DNA of 64,000 bases from Pseudoramibacter alactolyticus (GCF_050908235.1 NZ_CP194340.1), one strand, 5' to 3'; shown: positions 26,739 to 36,233, counted from the first letter of the stretch. Made by a program: numbers and translations. Notes: generated from the letters alone by a model not told the origin.

Positions 26739-27704
26739 TTACATTGCCAAAAACGCAATGCACACACAAAAAATCGTCACAATCCAAAACACGGCCACCA
26801 CTCGGGTTTCCTTCCACCCAGACAATTCAAAGTGATGGTGGATCGGTGTCATTTTAAAAATGCGCTTGCCGTGCGTCGCCTTGAAATAGACCACCTGCAT
26901 CACCACCGAGAGCGCCTCGGCCACGTAGATCAGGCCCGCGATGAGCACAAAAAGCTGCCTGTGCAGCATGATCGCCGAGACGATGACCGCCGCTCCCAAT
27001 GCCATCGAACCGGTATCCCCCATGAAGATATCCGCCGGATTGGAATTCCAGCGCAGAAACCCGAGACACGCGCCGACCACCGCGCCGCCGAATGCCGCCG
27101 ATTCAGGCCGTTTGAACATCACGGCGACAATCATAAAAAAGGTCGTCGCAAAGGCGGTCACGCCGGCACAAAGGCCGTCCAATCCGTCGCTGAGATTGAC
27201 AGCGTTGGTCATGGCCACGACGGCGATGAAGGTAAAAGGATAAAACCAAAGACCGAAATCGACCGTCGCCCCGCTGAAGGGAATAATCATCGTCGTGCCG
27301 ATCACCGCGTCGGTCCCCGCGTGCCAGGCGATCGCCGCCGCCGCCACAAATTGCATCGCCAGCTTCTGCCATGCCCGAAGACCAAGATTGTGTTTCTTCG
27401 TAACTTTGATGAAATCGTCGATGAAACCAATGGTCCCAAAGGCGATCATGCTGATCAGCGGAAAGAACACCCGCTGGCCTACCACAAAGGCAAAAATAAT
27501 CATCGCGACGAGAATGCCCAATTGAATCACCAAGCCGCCCATGGTTGGTGTGCCGGATTTTTTTTGATGGCTCTTGGGGCCCTCTTCGCGGATCGCCTGT
27601 CCGAAATTCAACTTGTGAAGCACCGGCAAAAAATGCCGGGTGCCGATCCACACCACCAAAAAGCTGACGATCAGCGAAACCACTGCATAACGCATATCAT
27701 TCAT
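26739..27704 (-). CDS. mraY: Phospho-MurNAc-pentapeptide transferase
   Basis: Transfers phospho-MurNAc-pentapeptide to undecaprenyl phosphate to form lipid I. It is a ten-helix membrane protein with the family motifs KSHQKKSGTPTMGG, the acidic GFIDDFIKVTKK, NAVNLSDGLDGLCAG, MGDTGSMALG and the histidine triad MTPIHHHFE. The ATG at 27704 follows AAGGAAAA and lies 4 bases after the murF stop; the frame open to 27779 runs through the end of murF. About 321 residues, normal for the family. Confidence 0.97.
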   Translation of the reverse strand: MNDMRYAVVSLIVSFLVVWIGTRHFLPVLHKLNFGQAIREEGPKSHQKKSGTPTMGGLVIQLGILVAMIIFAFVVGQRVFFPLISMIAFGTIGFIDDFIKVTKKHNLGLRAWQKLAMQFVAAAAIAWHAGTDAVIGTTMIIPFSGATVDFGLWFYPFTFIAVVAMTNAVNLSDGLDGLCAGVTAFATTFFMIVAVMFKRPESAAFGGAVVGACLGFLRWNSNPADIFMGDTGSMALGAAVIVSAIMLHRQLFVLIAGLIYVAEALSVVMQVVYFKATHGKRIFKMTPIHHHFELSGWKETRVVAVFWIVTIFCVCIAFLAM

Positions 27705-27708
27705 TGAT

Positions 27709-29139
27709 TTATTTTCCTTCCCCAGGCTTTTCCCAACGGTCGCCGGTTTTAATCCTGTCGATGATACGGTCCAACGCAAGGCTGTGGGACGCTTTGATCA
27801 GCACGGTATCACCAGTCTGTGCTATCTCTCCAAGAATTTGTGCGGCAGCATCCACCGTCGCCGCCGCGACCGCCGGATGATTTGGCGCCGCGCCGCGCGC
27901 GCCCTCGCAAAGGGTCTCGGCCCATTCTCCCACGCCGATCAGCACATCCATGTGGGTGCCGGCGTATTCACCGACGGCGCGATGCCAGGCCTCCGCATTC
28001 TCACCGATTTCGAGCATATCGCCCAAAACTGCAATCTTACGCCCCTCCGCCACGGCGCAAACCGTATCCATCGCAGCACGCATGGATTCCGGATTGGCGT
28101 TGTAGGCATCGTTGACAAAGCGCAGCCCGCCGACCTCCGCCATCTGCATGCGGTTGCCGCTGGGCACAAACGCGTCGAGTCCTGCTTGGATGGCCGCGTC
28201 GTCGAGATGATAGTATCGACCGATCCAAATGGCTATCAGACAATTATACACATTGTGAATCCCCGGCCATTTAAAATGAAAGGGCACGCCGTCGGCTTCA
28301 AAATACAGCCCCGACAGATCCTCGCGGATCGCTTCCGCCTTAAGATCCGCATCCGGCTCGCGAATCCCCACGCGCACCACCCGATAATCCCGGGCGACAA
28401 TTCTGCGCAGATAAGGATCGTCGCCGTTGATCAGAGCGATGTCATCCTTCTCCATAGTGCCGAAGATTTCCATCTTGGCTTTGAGGGTGTTCTCCTTCGA
28501 GCCCAAATTCTCCAAATGCGCCGAGCCGATGTTAGTAATCACGCCGATATGCGGGCGCACTTCGCCGATGGACCGGGCTATCTCTCCCGGATGATTCATC
28601 CCCATCTCGACCACGGCCGCTTCATGGGCCGGTGTCAGCTGAAACAATGTCAGCGGGACACCCACTTCATTGTTGAAATTGCCCTGGGTTTTCATCGTCT
28701 GGTACCCCATCGACAGCACCGAAGCGATCAGATCCTTGGTGGTCGTCTTGCCGGCAGACCCGGTCACTGCCACGACCGGAATATCATAACGCGCGCGGTT
28801 CGCCGCCGCCAGCGCCCGCATCGCTTCAAAGGTATCCGCAACGCCGACGATGCCCGCATCGATCTTCCCCTGCCATGCCGGCAGATGATCGCTGTCACAC
28901 AAAACCGCCGCTGCGCCGTTCGCACACGCCGCATCGATAAAGTCGTGCCCATCGTTGCGCGCTCCGATGATCGGGATATACAGATCTCTCGGTTTGACTT
29001 GGCGGCTGTCGGTCGCAATGCCGTGAATCGCTGCACCCGGATGCACGACCTTGCCCTGTGTGATCGCCGCCACAGCCTCGACAGACCAGGGCTCGAATGC
29101 CATTTCGTTTGTTTTCTTTTGATTCGTTGTTTTAACCAT
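27709..29139 (-). CDS. murF: UDP-MurNAc-tripeptide:D-Ala-D-Ala ligase
   Basis: Adds D-Ala-D-Ala to the UDP-MurNAc tripeptide. It has the N-terminal UDP-binding domain (IATDSRQVKPRDLYIPI), the P-loop VAVTGSAGKTTTKDL, VEMGMNHPGEI, and C-terminal NDAYNANPESMRAA. Length 476. ATG at 29139 with AAGGATA upstream, 35 bases after the penicillin-binding protein stop. murE, which would be expected just before it in many genomes, is not in the window. Confidence 0.96.
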   Translation of the reverse strand: MVKTTNQKKTNEMAFEPWSVEAVAAITQGKVVHPGAAIHGIATDSRQVKPRDLYIPIIGARNDGHDFIDAACANGAAAVLCDSDHLPAWQGKIDAGIVGVADTFEAMRALAAANRARYDIPVVAVTGSAGKTTTKDLIASVLSMGYQTMKTQGNFNNEVGVPLTLFQLTPAHEAAVVEMGMNHPGEIARSIGEVRPHIGVITNIGSAHLENLGSKENTLKAKMEIFGTMEKDDIALINGDDPYLRRIVARDYRVVRVGIREPDADLKAEAIREDLSGLYFEADGVPFHFKWPGIHNVYNCLIAIWIGRYYHLDDAAIQAGLDAFVPSGNRMQMAEVGGLRFVNDAYNANPESMRAAMDTVCAVAEGRKIAVLGDMLEIGENAEAWHRAVGEYAGTHMDVLIGVGEWAETLCEGARGAAPNHPAVAAATVDAAAQILGEIAQTGDTVLIKASHSLALDRIIDRIKTGDRWEKPGEGK

Positions 29140-29174
29140 TATCCTTGCTTTCTGCCCTTGATGATTTAAACCAT

Positions 29175-31610
29175 TCAGGATTGTTCAAAGGTTACCGTGA
29201 TTTCCGTCTGCCGATTGACTTGCGTTCCCGCCTTCGGATTTTGTGTTTTTGCAAAACCTGAGCCTTTGATCTTAAGCTTGAGTTTCAGTCCTGTCAGCAC
29301 TTCGTTGGCTTCCTGCACATTCATTCCGCTTAAATCCGGTACGGTAACCTGATTGCTTTGATCGCTTTGGCTGGTCCCGGTTTCAAGCACCAGCACCGTT
29401 TTGCCATCATAAGTCGATTTGGCTTTAAGGCTCTGGGCCGTGACGATACTGCCTTTGCTCTCGTCGTCCACCCGATATTTAATGCCTTTTTCGTCCAGGA
29501 TCTGCTTCGCGAAGGCCAGCTCCTGTCCTTCCAGATCCGGAACCCTGACCGCACTCTTTTGCAATTGACTTTTGCCCTTGCCGCTGGGATCCATATAATC
29601 TGTCGTCTGCTGTAAAATTTTAATACCGGCCGGCGCCGCCGCCTGAGCCCCAAAAGCGCCGGACTGCGCTTCATCAACCACGACGATGGTCGCGTACCGC
29701 GGATTGTTTACCGGTGTGAATCCGAAGAATGACGTCACATACTTCGTATGCGAATAGGTGCCGTTTTCCACTTTCTGGGCCGTTCCCGTTTTGCCACCGA
29801 TGCTGTAATTGCCGGCAATGGTTGCAAGCTCCGGATTGCCAGTAACCACCTTTTCCATAATTTTGCGCATTTCTTTAGAAGTCGCCCTGGAAATGATCTG
29901 CTTGGACGACCCTTGAGAGCGGTTGGAACGGATACCGTTATTCTTCGTCGACACGACTGTCGGCTGACGATATCGGCCATTGTTGATCACGCAGTTCAAA
30001 GCGCTGATCAACTGGATCGGCGTCGTCATCAATCCCTGACCAAAAGACAAGTTGGAATAATCCAGCAGATTGATCTTTTGATCTTCCTGAAACACCCGGG
30101 TCATGATGCCGCTTTCTTCACCCGTTAATTCAATCCCTGTTTTCTTGCCGAAGCCGTAATCGTAGGCGTAACGATAAAACAGATTCGGATCAAGCTTTTG
30201 AATGATCTGCACCAGTCCCGGATTGCAGGAATTCGAAACCGCATCTGCCGCGGTCTCGACTCCGTGAACCGCCGTGCAATTGATGCGCACACCGCCCACC
30301 ATGATATAACCGTTGCAAACCACCTTGGCATTTGGCGAAATCGCGCCTTCTTCAAAAGCCGAAGATGCCGTGATCGGCTTGAACGTCGAACCGGGCTCAT
30401 AGGTAAAGTTAACACCCGGATTGTTCCACATCGCGTTGAGTTTGTCGCTTTTGGACTTACCCTTCAGCTGGTCTCCATAATTTTTCGCGTAGGCTTTGTT
30501 CAGCTTATTGGGGTTGTTCAAATTATAATCCGGCTTGGTGGCCATGGCCAGAATCTCGCCGGTTTTTACATCGATCACAATCGCCGTACCCCGCTTGGCT
30601 TTATACGTTTTGATCTGTTCGTTCAGTGCCTTTTCCGCAATGGTCTGGATATTGCTGTCGATTGTCAACACCAAATCCTTTCCCTTTTTTGCCTTTTTCA
30701 CAATTTTAGTCTGGGACGGAATGGTATTGCCCGATGCATCTTTTTGAAAATAAGCCACGCCGTTTTCCCCTGAAAGCCACGCATCATAGGTACTTTCCAC
30801 CCCGCTGACGCCATGATAACTTTGATCGGTAAAGCCAAGCACATAGGAAGCAAAATTGCCGTTGGTGTAATAGCGTCGGCTGTCATCAACTAATTCGACC
30901 CCGTTGGTGCCCAGGACATTGCCGTTTTTATCTTTTGTCGTCATATCCTCGAGAATTTTTTTCGCTAAAGAATTGTCAACCTTGGACTGGACGAGCACCG
31001 CCGAATTTTCTTTTTGCGTCAGATAAGCGTAGGCCTTTTTCTCCGTCAGATTGTCAAACATCGCCGCCAGTGATTTTGCAACGGCATCCGGATCATCAAT
31101 CCTGCGGGGATACACATAGAGCGTCCCGGATTGATACATAATGCCGCCGCGATCTAACCGCCTGGCTTTTCTGCCCTGAGAAGCATTCACCCCCGTTTTG
31201 ATCGTCACCGCATCATTTTCCTTCTGGTTGATCTTTTTCTCAAGACTTTCCCGGCTCACCGAAAGTTTGGCGCTCAGCTCGTCAATAAGTTTCTTCTTGT
31301 GCTTTACATCCCTTGGGACGATGTGCACTGCCTTAGCTGTCGAGTTCTGGGCAAGGATGTTCATATTGCGATCATAAATATTGCCGCGGGAGGCCTGGAT
31401 ATCCACCTCATCCACCAATTGATCCACCTGTCTCGCGTATTGATCTGTCGCGTCAAAAACCTGCAGGTAAATCAGCCGCGCCACGATAATCAGAAAGCCA
31501 AGGGTAAAAATGCTAATCACCAGCATCATGCGCCGATTGCGAATGCGTTTGTTCCGGCGGCTGTCTGCCTTATTTATTTTTTTTGATTGTTTGCTTCGAA
31601 AAAACCCCAT
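29175..31610 (-). CDS. Septal transpeptidase (class B PBP) with two PASTA domains
   Basis: Cross-links septal peptidoglycan (FtsI/PBP2x/SpoVD type). One membrane anchor (MMLVISIFTLGFLIIVARLIYL, about 28-49) is followed by a dimerisation domain (ASRGNIYDRN) and the transpeptidase domain with catalytic S408 in EPGSTFKP, the SNSCNP motif and K607 in GGKTGTAQ. Two PASTA domains end the protein (starting VPDLEGQELAFAKQIL and VPDLSGMNVQEANEVL). 811 residues. ATG at 31610 after GAGAGG. From sequence alone I cannot tell vegetative from sporulation-specific; the dcw position favours division. Confidence 0.93.
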   Translation of the reverse strand: MGFFRSKQSKKINKADSRRNKRIRNRRMMLVISIFTLGFLIIVARLIYLQVFDATDQYARQVDQLVDEVDIQASRGNIYDRNMNILAQNSTAKAVHIVPRDVKHKKKLIDELSAKLSVSRESLEKKINQKENDAVTIKTGVNASQGRKARRLDRGGIMYQSGTLYVYPRRIDDPDAVAKSLAAMFDNLTEKKAYAYLTQKENSAVLVQSKVDNSLAKKILEDMTTKDKNGNVLGTNGVELVDDSRRYYTNGNFASYVLGFTDQSYHGVSGVESTYDAWLSGENGVAYFQKDASGNTIPSQTKIVKKAKKGKDLVLTIDSNIQTIAEKALNEQIKTYKAKRGTAIVIDVKTGEILAMATKPDYNLNNPNKLNKAYAKNYGDQLKGKSKSDKLNAMWNNPGVNFTYEPGSTFKPITASSAFEEGAISPNAKVVCNGYIMVGGVRINCTAVHGVETAADAVSNSCNPGLVQIIQKLDPNLFYRYAYDYGFGKKTGIELTGEESGIMTRVFQEDQKINLLDYSNLSFGQGLMTTPIQLISALNCVINNGRYRQPTVVSTKNNGIRSNRSQGSSKQIISRATSKEMRKIMEKVVTGNPELATIAGNYSIGGKTGTAQKVENGTYSHTKYVTSFFGFTPVNNPRYATIVVVDEAQSGAFGAQAAAPAGIKILQQTTDYMDPSGKGKSQLQKSAVRVPDLEGQELAFAKQILDEKGIKYRVDDESKGSIVTAQSLKAKSTYDGKTVLVLETGTSQSDQSNQVTVPDLSGMNVQEANEVLTGLKLKLKIKGSGFAKTQNPKAGTQVNRQTEITVTFEQS

Positions 31611-31620
31611 TGATTGCCTC

Positions 31621-32103
31621 TCATTGCTGCATTCGATTCATCCAACGCGCCAGATAACCGCCAATGCCCTTTGCATTGGCAAGTTGATCCGATTTTTTCA
31701 TCACAATATAAACATATTGTTTGGCCGTCGGCTCTGTCATGCCGTAATTGCGCGCTTTTGCTTCGATCGCCGCCAAATTCCGAGAACTGATAATTTTACC
31801 TTCCAGGCTGTCGTTAACCGATTGCTGTTCTTTCACTTGAGATTGCAGGGCACGCACGTCCCCATCCAGCGAAGTGATTACCGCCTGCTGAAGCAAAACA
31901 CCGAAGCACGCCGCAAAAAAAATGACGATGCCAAACCGCGCCAGTGAGCGCTGCCGCTTGGCCCTTCGCCGGCGCACGCCCGGCCGCACCGATGCCCCGG
32001 TGTGCATCTGCCGGTCTCTCGCGGCCTCTCCCCCGCGGGAGAAGCGCCGTTTACGCCGCGAACGCGAAGCCTCTATTTGGTTTTTTTTTCGACGCTGTCT
32101 CAT
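31621..32103 (-). CDS. ftsL: FtsL-like septum formation protein
   Basis: Small bitopic division protein. A long, very basic cytoplasmic part (many R/K up to RRRRAKRQRSLAR) precedes one transmembrane helix (FGIVIFFAACFGVLLQQAVI) and an extracytoplasmic coiled coil (VRALQSQVKEQQSVNDSLEGKI) ending in ARNYGMTEPTAKQYVYI, the usual FtsL/DivIC ending. I prefer the ATG at 32103; a TTG at 32148 would overlap rsmH. It sits between rsmH and the penicillin-binding protein, the standard ftsL place. Confidence 0.85.
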   Translation of the reverse strand: MRQRRKKNQIEASRSRRKRRFSRGGEAARDRQMHTGASVRPGVRRRRAKRQRSLARFGIVIFFAACFGVLLQQAVITSLDGDVRALQSQVKEQQSVNDSLEGKIISSRNLAAIEAKARNYGMTEPTAKQYVYIVMKKSDQLANAKGIGGYLARWMNRMQQ

Positions 32104-32131
32104 TTCGCGCTCTTTTCCCGGATATCCCGAT

Positions 32132-33076
32132 TTAAATGCGTTCGGCAATTCTTAATTTGGCGCTTCTTGCCCGGCGGTTGGCCGCAAGCTCTGTCTCGCT
32201 CGGCACGATGGGTTTACGCGTAATCTTTTTAATCGTCGGCACCCGGCCGCAAACACATTGCGGCAATTCCGGCGGGCAGATACAGGGGTCTGCCTGTTCG
32301 GTAAACAGGCGTTTAACCAGCTGATCTTCCAGCGAATGGAACGTGATCACACAAATGCGCCCGCCGGGATTCAGACGATCGATGGCCGCCTTCAACGCGT
32401 CATTCAAAATACGCAGTTCCCCGTTCACCTCGATGCGCAGCGCCTGAAAAGTTTTCTTGGCCGGATGGCCTTTACGCTTGAGCTTTTCCGGATACGCCGC
32501 CTTGATGATCTCCGCCAACTGGCCGGTCCGAGTGATCGGCGCCTGCGCCCGAGCCTTCACAATAGCGGCCGCAACCCTACCGGACATTTTTTCTTCGCCG
32601 TATCCCCAAAGAATTCGTTTTAAATCCTCCTGGGAATAGGTGTTGACCACCCGCTCGGCTGTCAGCGGGCGGCTGCGATCCATCCGCATATCGAGCGGCC
32701 CGTCATGATGATACGAAAACCCCCGCTCCGCCTGATCAAATTGAAAGGAAGAAACCCCCAAATCGAAAAGAAAACCATCGGCCTTCTCGATCCCGGCATT
32801 ATCCAACACCGTTTCGAGATCGACAAAATTATTCCTGACAAAAATTTTATGACAGCGCTGCGAACGCAGCCGCGTTTCGGCCCGGGATAACGCGTATTGA
32901 TCCTGATCGATGCCGATCAGCGTGCCCTGATGCCCCAGCGCGCGGCAAATGGCTTCTGAATGACCGCCGCCGCCCAAGGTGCAGTCCACATAGATGCCAC
33001 CCCGCACAATGCCAAGCCCTGCAATCGCTTCGTCGCGCAGCACCGTGATGTGTTTTCCCTGATTGTCTTCGTTCAT
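32132..33076 (-). CDS. rsmH: 16S rRNA (cytosine(1402)-N4)-methyltransferase
   Basis: Methylates N4 of C1402 in the ribosomal P site. Motifs: HITVLRDEAI, YVDCTLGGGGHSEAI, DQDQYALSRAE, FLFDLGVSSFQFDQAERGFSY and the C-terminal FHSLEDQLVKRLF. Length 314. ATG at 33076 after TAAGG, 11 bases after mraZ. Confidence 0.97.
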   Translation of the reverse strand: MNEDNQGKHITVLRDEAIAGLGIVRGGIYVDCTLGGGGHSEAICRALGHQGTLIGIDQDQYALSRAETRLRSQRCHKIFVRNNFVDLETVLDNAGIEKADGFLFDLGVSSFQFDQAERGFSYHHDGPLDMRMDRSRPLTAERVVNTYSQEDLKRILWGYGEEKMSGRVAAAIVKARAQAPITRTGQLAEIIKAAYPEKLKRKGHPAKKTFQALRIEVNGELRILNDALKAAIDRLNPGGRICVITFHSLEDQLVKRLFTEQADPCICPPELPQCVCGRVPTIKKITRKPIVPSETELAANRRARSAKLRIAERI

Positions 33077-33087
33077 CGCATACCTTA

Positions 33088-33516
33088 CTAAATGCCCAAA
33101 TCGGCCATCGCATCGGCCAAATTGGCAGCCGTCGCTTCGTTATAGGCCTGCCATTTCGCCTTATCCCAGATTTCAATGCGTTTGGTAACCCCGACGATCA
33201 CCACATTTTTGCGAAGGCTTGCAAAGTCCCGCAGCCCCTGCGGAATCCCGACACGCCCTTGTTTATCCATAGCGCAGGCTGCCGCTCCAGCATAGAAAAA
33301 CCGCGTGAAAGCGCGGGCCTTCTTGTCAGCCAGCGGCAATGCACTCAGCTTTTCCTGGAGCACCTGCCACTCACCCTCTGGAAACCCGAATAAACAGCCG
33401 TCAAGCCCCCGCGTAATCACAAAGGTCTCACCGAGAAAATCCCGAAATTTCGGCGGAACGATCAGGCGCCCTTTGTCGTCAATATTATAGGTATATTCGC
33501 CAAAAATTGCGTCCAT
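33088..33516 (-). CDS. mraZ: Transcriptional regulator MraZ
   Basis: AbrB-like DNA-binding protein that represses the dcw operon it heads. Two SpoVT-AbrB-type repeats are visible: GEYTYNIDDKGRLIVPPKFRDFLG and ACAMDKQGRVGIPQGLRDFASL, both with the DxxGR core. 142 residues from the ATG at 33516, which follows GGGAGG; the frame is open to 33534 but without a better site. Three GTGG direct repeats at its promoter match MraZ binding sites. Confidence 0.97.
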   Translation of the reverse strand: MDAIFGEYTYNIDDKGRLIVPPKFRDFLGETFVITRGLDGCLFGFPEGEWQVLQEKLSALPLADKKARAFTRFFYAGAAACAMDKQGRVGIPQGLRDFASLRKNVVIVGVTKRIEIWDKAKWQAYNEATAANLADAMADLGI

Positions 33517-33540
33517 CGCCGCCTCCCTTCGCAATTTTTA

Positions 33541-33574
33541 CCACATTATACCACATTCCCCCACCACTGCACAA
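33541..33574 (-). promoter_or_regulatory. dcw operon promoter with MraZ boxes
   Basis: Minus strand -35 TTGTGC (33569-33574), 18-base spacer, -10 TATAAT (33545-33550) in an extended context. GTGG(G/T) occurs three times with exact 10-base spacing (ending at 33564, 33554, 33544), overlapping spacer and -10. MraZ is known to bind such direct repeats, so this is very likely its autoregulatory operator. Confidence 0.8.
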
Positions 33575-33624
33575 AACTTAAAGGATTTTCTGAACTTCCT
33601 CTATTCTTTTCGCCAGCGGCCAAC

Positions 33625-33653
33625 AAAAAAGATCCGATCCCGAAGGAATCGGA
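33625..33653 (-). terminator. Terminator of hslO
   Basis: Minus strand TCCGATTCC-TTCG-GGATCGGA with a one-base bulge, followed by TCTTTTTT, just after the hslO stop. Confidence 0.85.
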
Positions 33654-33661
33654 CTTCTCAT

Positions 33662-34573
33662 TTACGCCAGCTTATCGTGAATATGCAGGCGATCAAAGCG
33701 GCCGGCGTTGCGGATGGTTTTGAGCGCATCCACCGTGAAATGGTAGACCGCGCCGCAAAAATGACATTTTACCTCGATGGTTTCCCCGTCGGCAATCATT
33801 TCATCCATATCCTTCTTGCCAATAGCTGCCAGTGCCCGGGACACTTTCTCCTGATCACAATCACAATAAAAAGTTACCGCCAGCCGATCGTTCATCACCA
33901 GGTCCAATTCGCCCAAAATGGTTTTTAAAATCGCTTCGGGGCTCAGGCCTTTGGCCATCATGGCCGTGATGCTGTCTATTTCCGAAATTTTTTGTTCCAG
34001 ACGGGCGATTACTTCATCCGGGGTATCCGGCATCAGCTGGATGATAAAGCCCCCTGCCGCCTTCACCGAACAATCCGGATTGACCAGCACGCCCAAGCCG
34101 ACTGCCGAAGGGGTTTGCTCTGAGACATTGTAATAATAGGCCAGGTCTTCGGCGATTTCCCCGGTAAGCAACTCGCAATTACCATTGTAGGGTTCTTTCA
34201 GTCCCAAATCGCGGATGACCCGCAAGGTGCCTTTGCCGATGGCGCCGCCGACATCCAGTTTGCCCTGGGCGTTGAGCGGCAGATCCACCGACGGATTGCC
34301 GGCATAACCCTTCACCCGGCCGCGACTGTCCGCCGTGACGATCAACCCGCGGGCCGGGCCGTCCCCGCTGATCTGCAGGGTCAGCACATCCCGGTCCCCC
34401 TTCATCATGCCCCCCATCATGGCACCGGCCGAAAGCAGCCGGCCCAGGGCCGCTGTCATCACCGGCGACGTCTGATGACGGATGCGGGCTTCCTCCACCG
34501 TTTCCGCCGCGCTGACGGCAAAAGCGCGAATATGCGCGTCTGCCGCTGTTCCCATAACCATATAATCTGACAT
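33662..34573 (-). CDS. hslO: Redox-regulated chaperone Hsp33
   Basis: Cytoplasmic holdase activated by oxidation of a zinc-bound cysteine cluster. The four cysteines are present as YCDCD and KCHFCG, separated by about 30 residues, near the C-terminus. The N-terminal domain shows ISGDGPARGLIVTADSRGRVKGYAGNP. I use the ATG at 34573, 6 bases after GAGG; the frame is open from a GTG at 34585. Single-gene unit with its own promoter and terminator. Confidence 0.95.
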   Translation of the reverse strand: MSDYMVMGTAADAHIRAFAVSAAETVEEARIRHQTSPVMTAALGRLLSAGAMMGGMMKGDRDVLTLQISGDGPARGLIVTADSRGRVKGYAGNPSVDLPLNAQGKLDVGGAIGKGTLRVIRDLGLKEPYNGNCELLTGEIAEDLAYYYNVSEQTPSAVGLGVLVNPDCSVKAAGGFIIQLMPDTPDEVIARLEQKISEIDSITAMMAKGLSPEAILKTILGELDLVMNDRLAVTFYCDCDQEKVSRALAAIGKKDMDEMIADGETIEVKCHFCGAVYHFTVDALKTIRNAGRFDRLHIHDKLA

Positions 34574-34650
34574 CATCTGCCTCACTTTCTAATTTTCTGT
34601 TTATGATTCGCCCATTGCCTGCGATCTGTTTCAAAAAGAATGTGCTGCTT

Positions 34651-34679
34651 ATTCTACCACGCTTCCTTTCCTGTGACAA
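34651..34679 (-). promoter_or_regulatory. Promoter of hslO
   Basis: Minus strand -35 TTGTCA (34674-34679), 17-base spacer, -10 TAGAAT (34651-34656). Confidence 0.7.
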
Positions 34680-34730
34680 CGCCCATTTGTACGCGCCGTT
34701 TTGAATCTCCTCCGCTTTTTACGTCAGCAT

Positions 34731-34759
34731 TTGAATTTGCCCCTCTTTTATATTAGAAT
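34731..34759 (+). promoter_or_regulatory. Promoter of the MATE gene
   Basis: Plus strand -35 TTGAAT (34731-34736), 17-base spacer, -10 TAGAAT (34754-34759). Divergent from the hslO promoter. Confidence 0.65.
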
Positions 34760-34812
34760 TGAAGCGCCATTTTCACATGCTCTCAAAAACAACACGCGTC
34801 AGGAGGTTCCCC

Positions 34813-36159
34813 ATGCGCAAAGATCTCACTCAAGGCGGCGTTTACCGCAACCTTGTTTTTTTCTCCCTGCCCTATTTGCTCGCCTGCTTTCTTCAAACTT
34901 TTTATGGCATGGCTGACCTTTTTATCACCGGCCAGTTTAACGGTGCCGCGATTATCTCTGCCGTCTCCATCGGTTCCCAGGTGATGCACATGCTCACGGT
35001 GATCATCGTCGGATTGGCCATGGGCACGACCATCGTCATCGGCCGTGCCATCGGCGCGAAAAACGACCGGGCTTTAACGGCAGCCGTCGGGACAAGCATC
35101 GTCTATTTTGCGGGACTCTCCCTGCTCTTAACCGCCGCGCTGATATTGGGTGTCTCGCCGATTTTAACGCTTTTATCCACCCCGCCGGAGGCCGTCGCCG
35201 AAGCGCGGCACTACCTGCTGATTTGCTTTGCCGGCATTCCGTTTATCACCGCCTACAACGTCCTCAGCAGCATCTTTCGCGGCATGGGCGACACCAAAAG
35301 TCCCATGATTTTCGTGGGCATCGCCGGGGTGATCAACCTGGTGATGGACTATCTGCTCATCGGTCCGATGCAAATGGGCGCTGTCGGTGCGGCTCTGGCC
35401 ACTGTACTCTCCCAGGCTGTATCCGTGTTCTTTGCCTTGGCTGCCCTGCGCCGCTTTGACCTGAACATCGTCCTTCATCGGCGCGATCTGCACATCGACC
35501 GGTCATCCTTTCGCACCATCTTTGCCATCGGTGTTCCCATCGCTTTGCAGGACGGCCTTGTGCAAATCGCCTTTTTATTTATCACGGTGATTGCCAACCA
35601 ACGGGGCGTCAACGCGGCAGCGGCCGTCGGCATCGTCGAGAAAATCATTTCCTCTCTCTTTCTGGTGCCGTCGGCCATGCTCTCGGCCATCTCGACCATC
35701 GTCGCCCAGAATGCCGGCGCCGGACAGCATCGGCGTGGCCGGCAAACCCTCTTTGCCGCTATGCTCACCGCCGTAAGCTTTGGTCTTGCCGTAAGCCTCA
35801 TCGTTCAATGCCAGGCGGTGCCGATTCTTAGCCTCTTTGCCCGAAACGACGCCGCTGTCATCACCATGGGCGCCGATTATTTTCGATCCTATGTTTTCGA
35901 CTGTATCTTTGCCGCCATCCATTTTTGTTTTTCCGGCTATTTTTGTGCTTACGGCAAATCACTGCTGTCTTTTGTGCAAAACGCAGTCTCTGTGGTCGCC
36001 ATCCGCGTTCCGGGGGCCTATCTCGCCACGCGCTATTTCCCCCGCTCTCTTTATCCGATGGGGTGGGCCGCACCGCTGGGCTCTTTGCTTTCGGCAGTTC
36101 TCTGCGTAATTTTTTTCATTGCCTTTCGGAAACATTGGTCCCGAGAGATTCCCCAATAA
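34813..36159 (+). CDS. MATE family efflux transporter
   Basis: Twelve-helix membrane exporter of the MATE family, which extrudes cationic drugs or metabolites in exchange for Na+ or H+. Two similar halves can be seen, each with a MATE start block: FFSLPYLLACFLQTFYGMADLF (note the longer stretch is only partly conserved) and FAIGVPIALQDGLVQIAFLF. Also present are the GMGDTKSPM loop and the late KSLLSFVQNAV. 448 residues. The ATG at 34813 follows AGGAGG; the upstream ATG at 34759 overlaps the -10 box. No clear terminator is seen. Substrate unknown. Confidence 0.92.
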   Translation: MRKDLTQGGVYRNLVFFSLPYLLACFLQTFYGMADLFITGQFNGAAIISAVSIGSQVMHMLTVIIVGLAMGTTIVIGRAIGAKNDRALTAAVGTSIVYFAGLSLLLTAALILGVSPILTLLSTPPEAVAEARHYLLICFAGIPFITAYNVLSSIFRGMGDTKSPMIFVGIAGVINLVMDYLLIGPMQMGAVGAALATVLSQAVSVFFALAALRRFDLNIVLHRRDLHIDRSSFRTIFAIGVPIALQDGLVQIAFLFITVIANQRGVNAAAAVGIVEKIISSLFLVPSAMLSAISTIVAQNAGAGQHRRGRQTLFAAMLTAVSFGLAVSLIVQCQAVPILSLFARNDAAVITMGADYFRSYVFDCIFAAIHFCFSGYFCAYGKSLLSFVQNAVSVVAIRVPGAYLATRYFPRSLYPMGWAAPLGSLLSAVLCVIFFIAFRKHWSREIPQ

Positions 36160-36221
36160 GTGAATTTAAAGAGCCAACAAAAAACCACAATGGTACAGCA
36201 ATCGTGATTTTTATCGTTTGG

Positions 36222-36233
36222 GATCATACTAAC
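36222..36233 (+). repeat. 12-base direct repeat, copy 1
   Basis: GATCATACTAAC, repeated exactly at 36815-36826. The two copies bracket the decayed VOC gene and the intergenic region up to the OpgB-like gene. Origin unknown. Confidence 0.4.

Noticed and set aside
27784..29169. 461-codon plus-strand frame opposite murF
   Set aside because: Composition of a shadow frame; murF is fully conserved on the minus strand.
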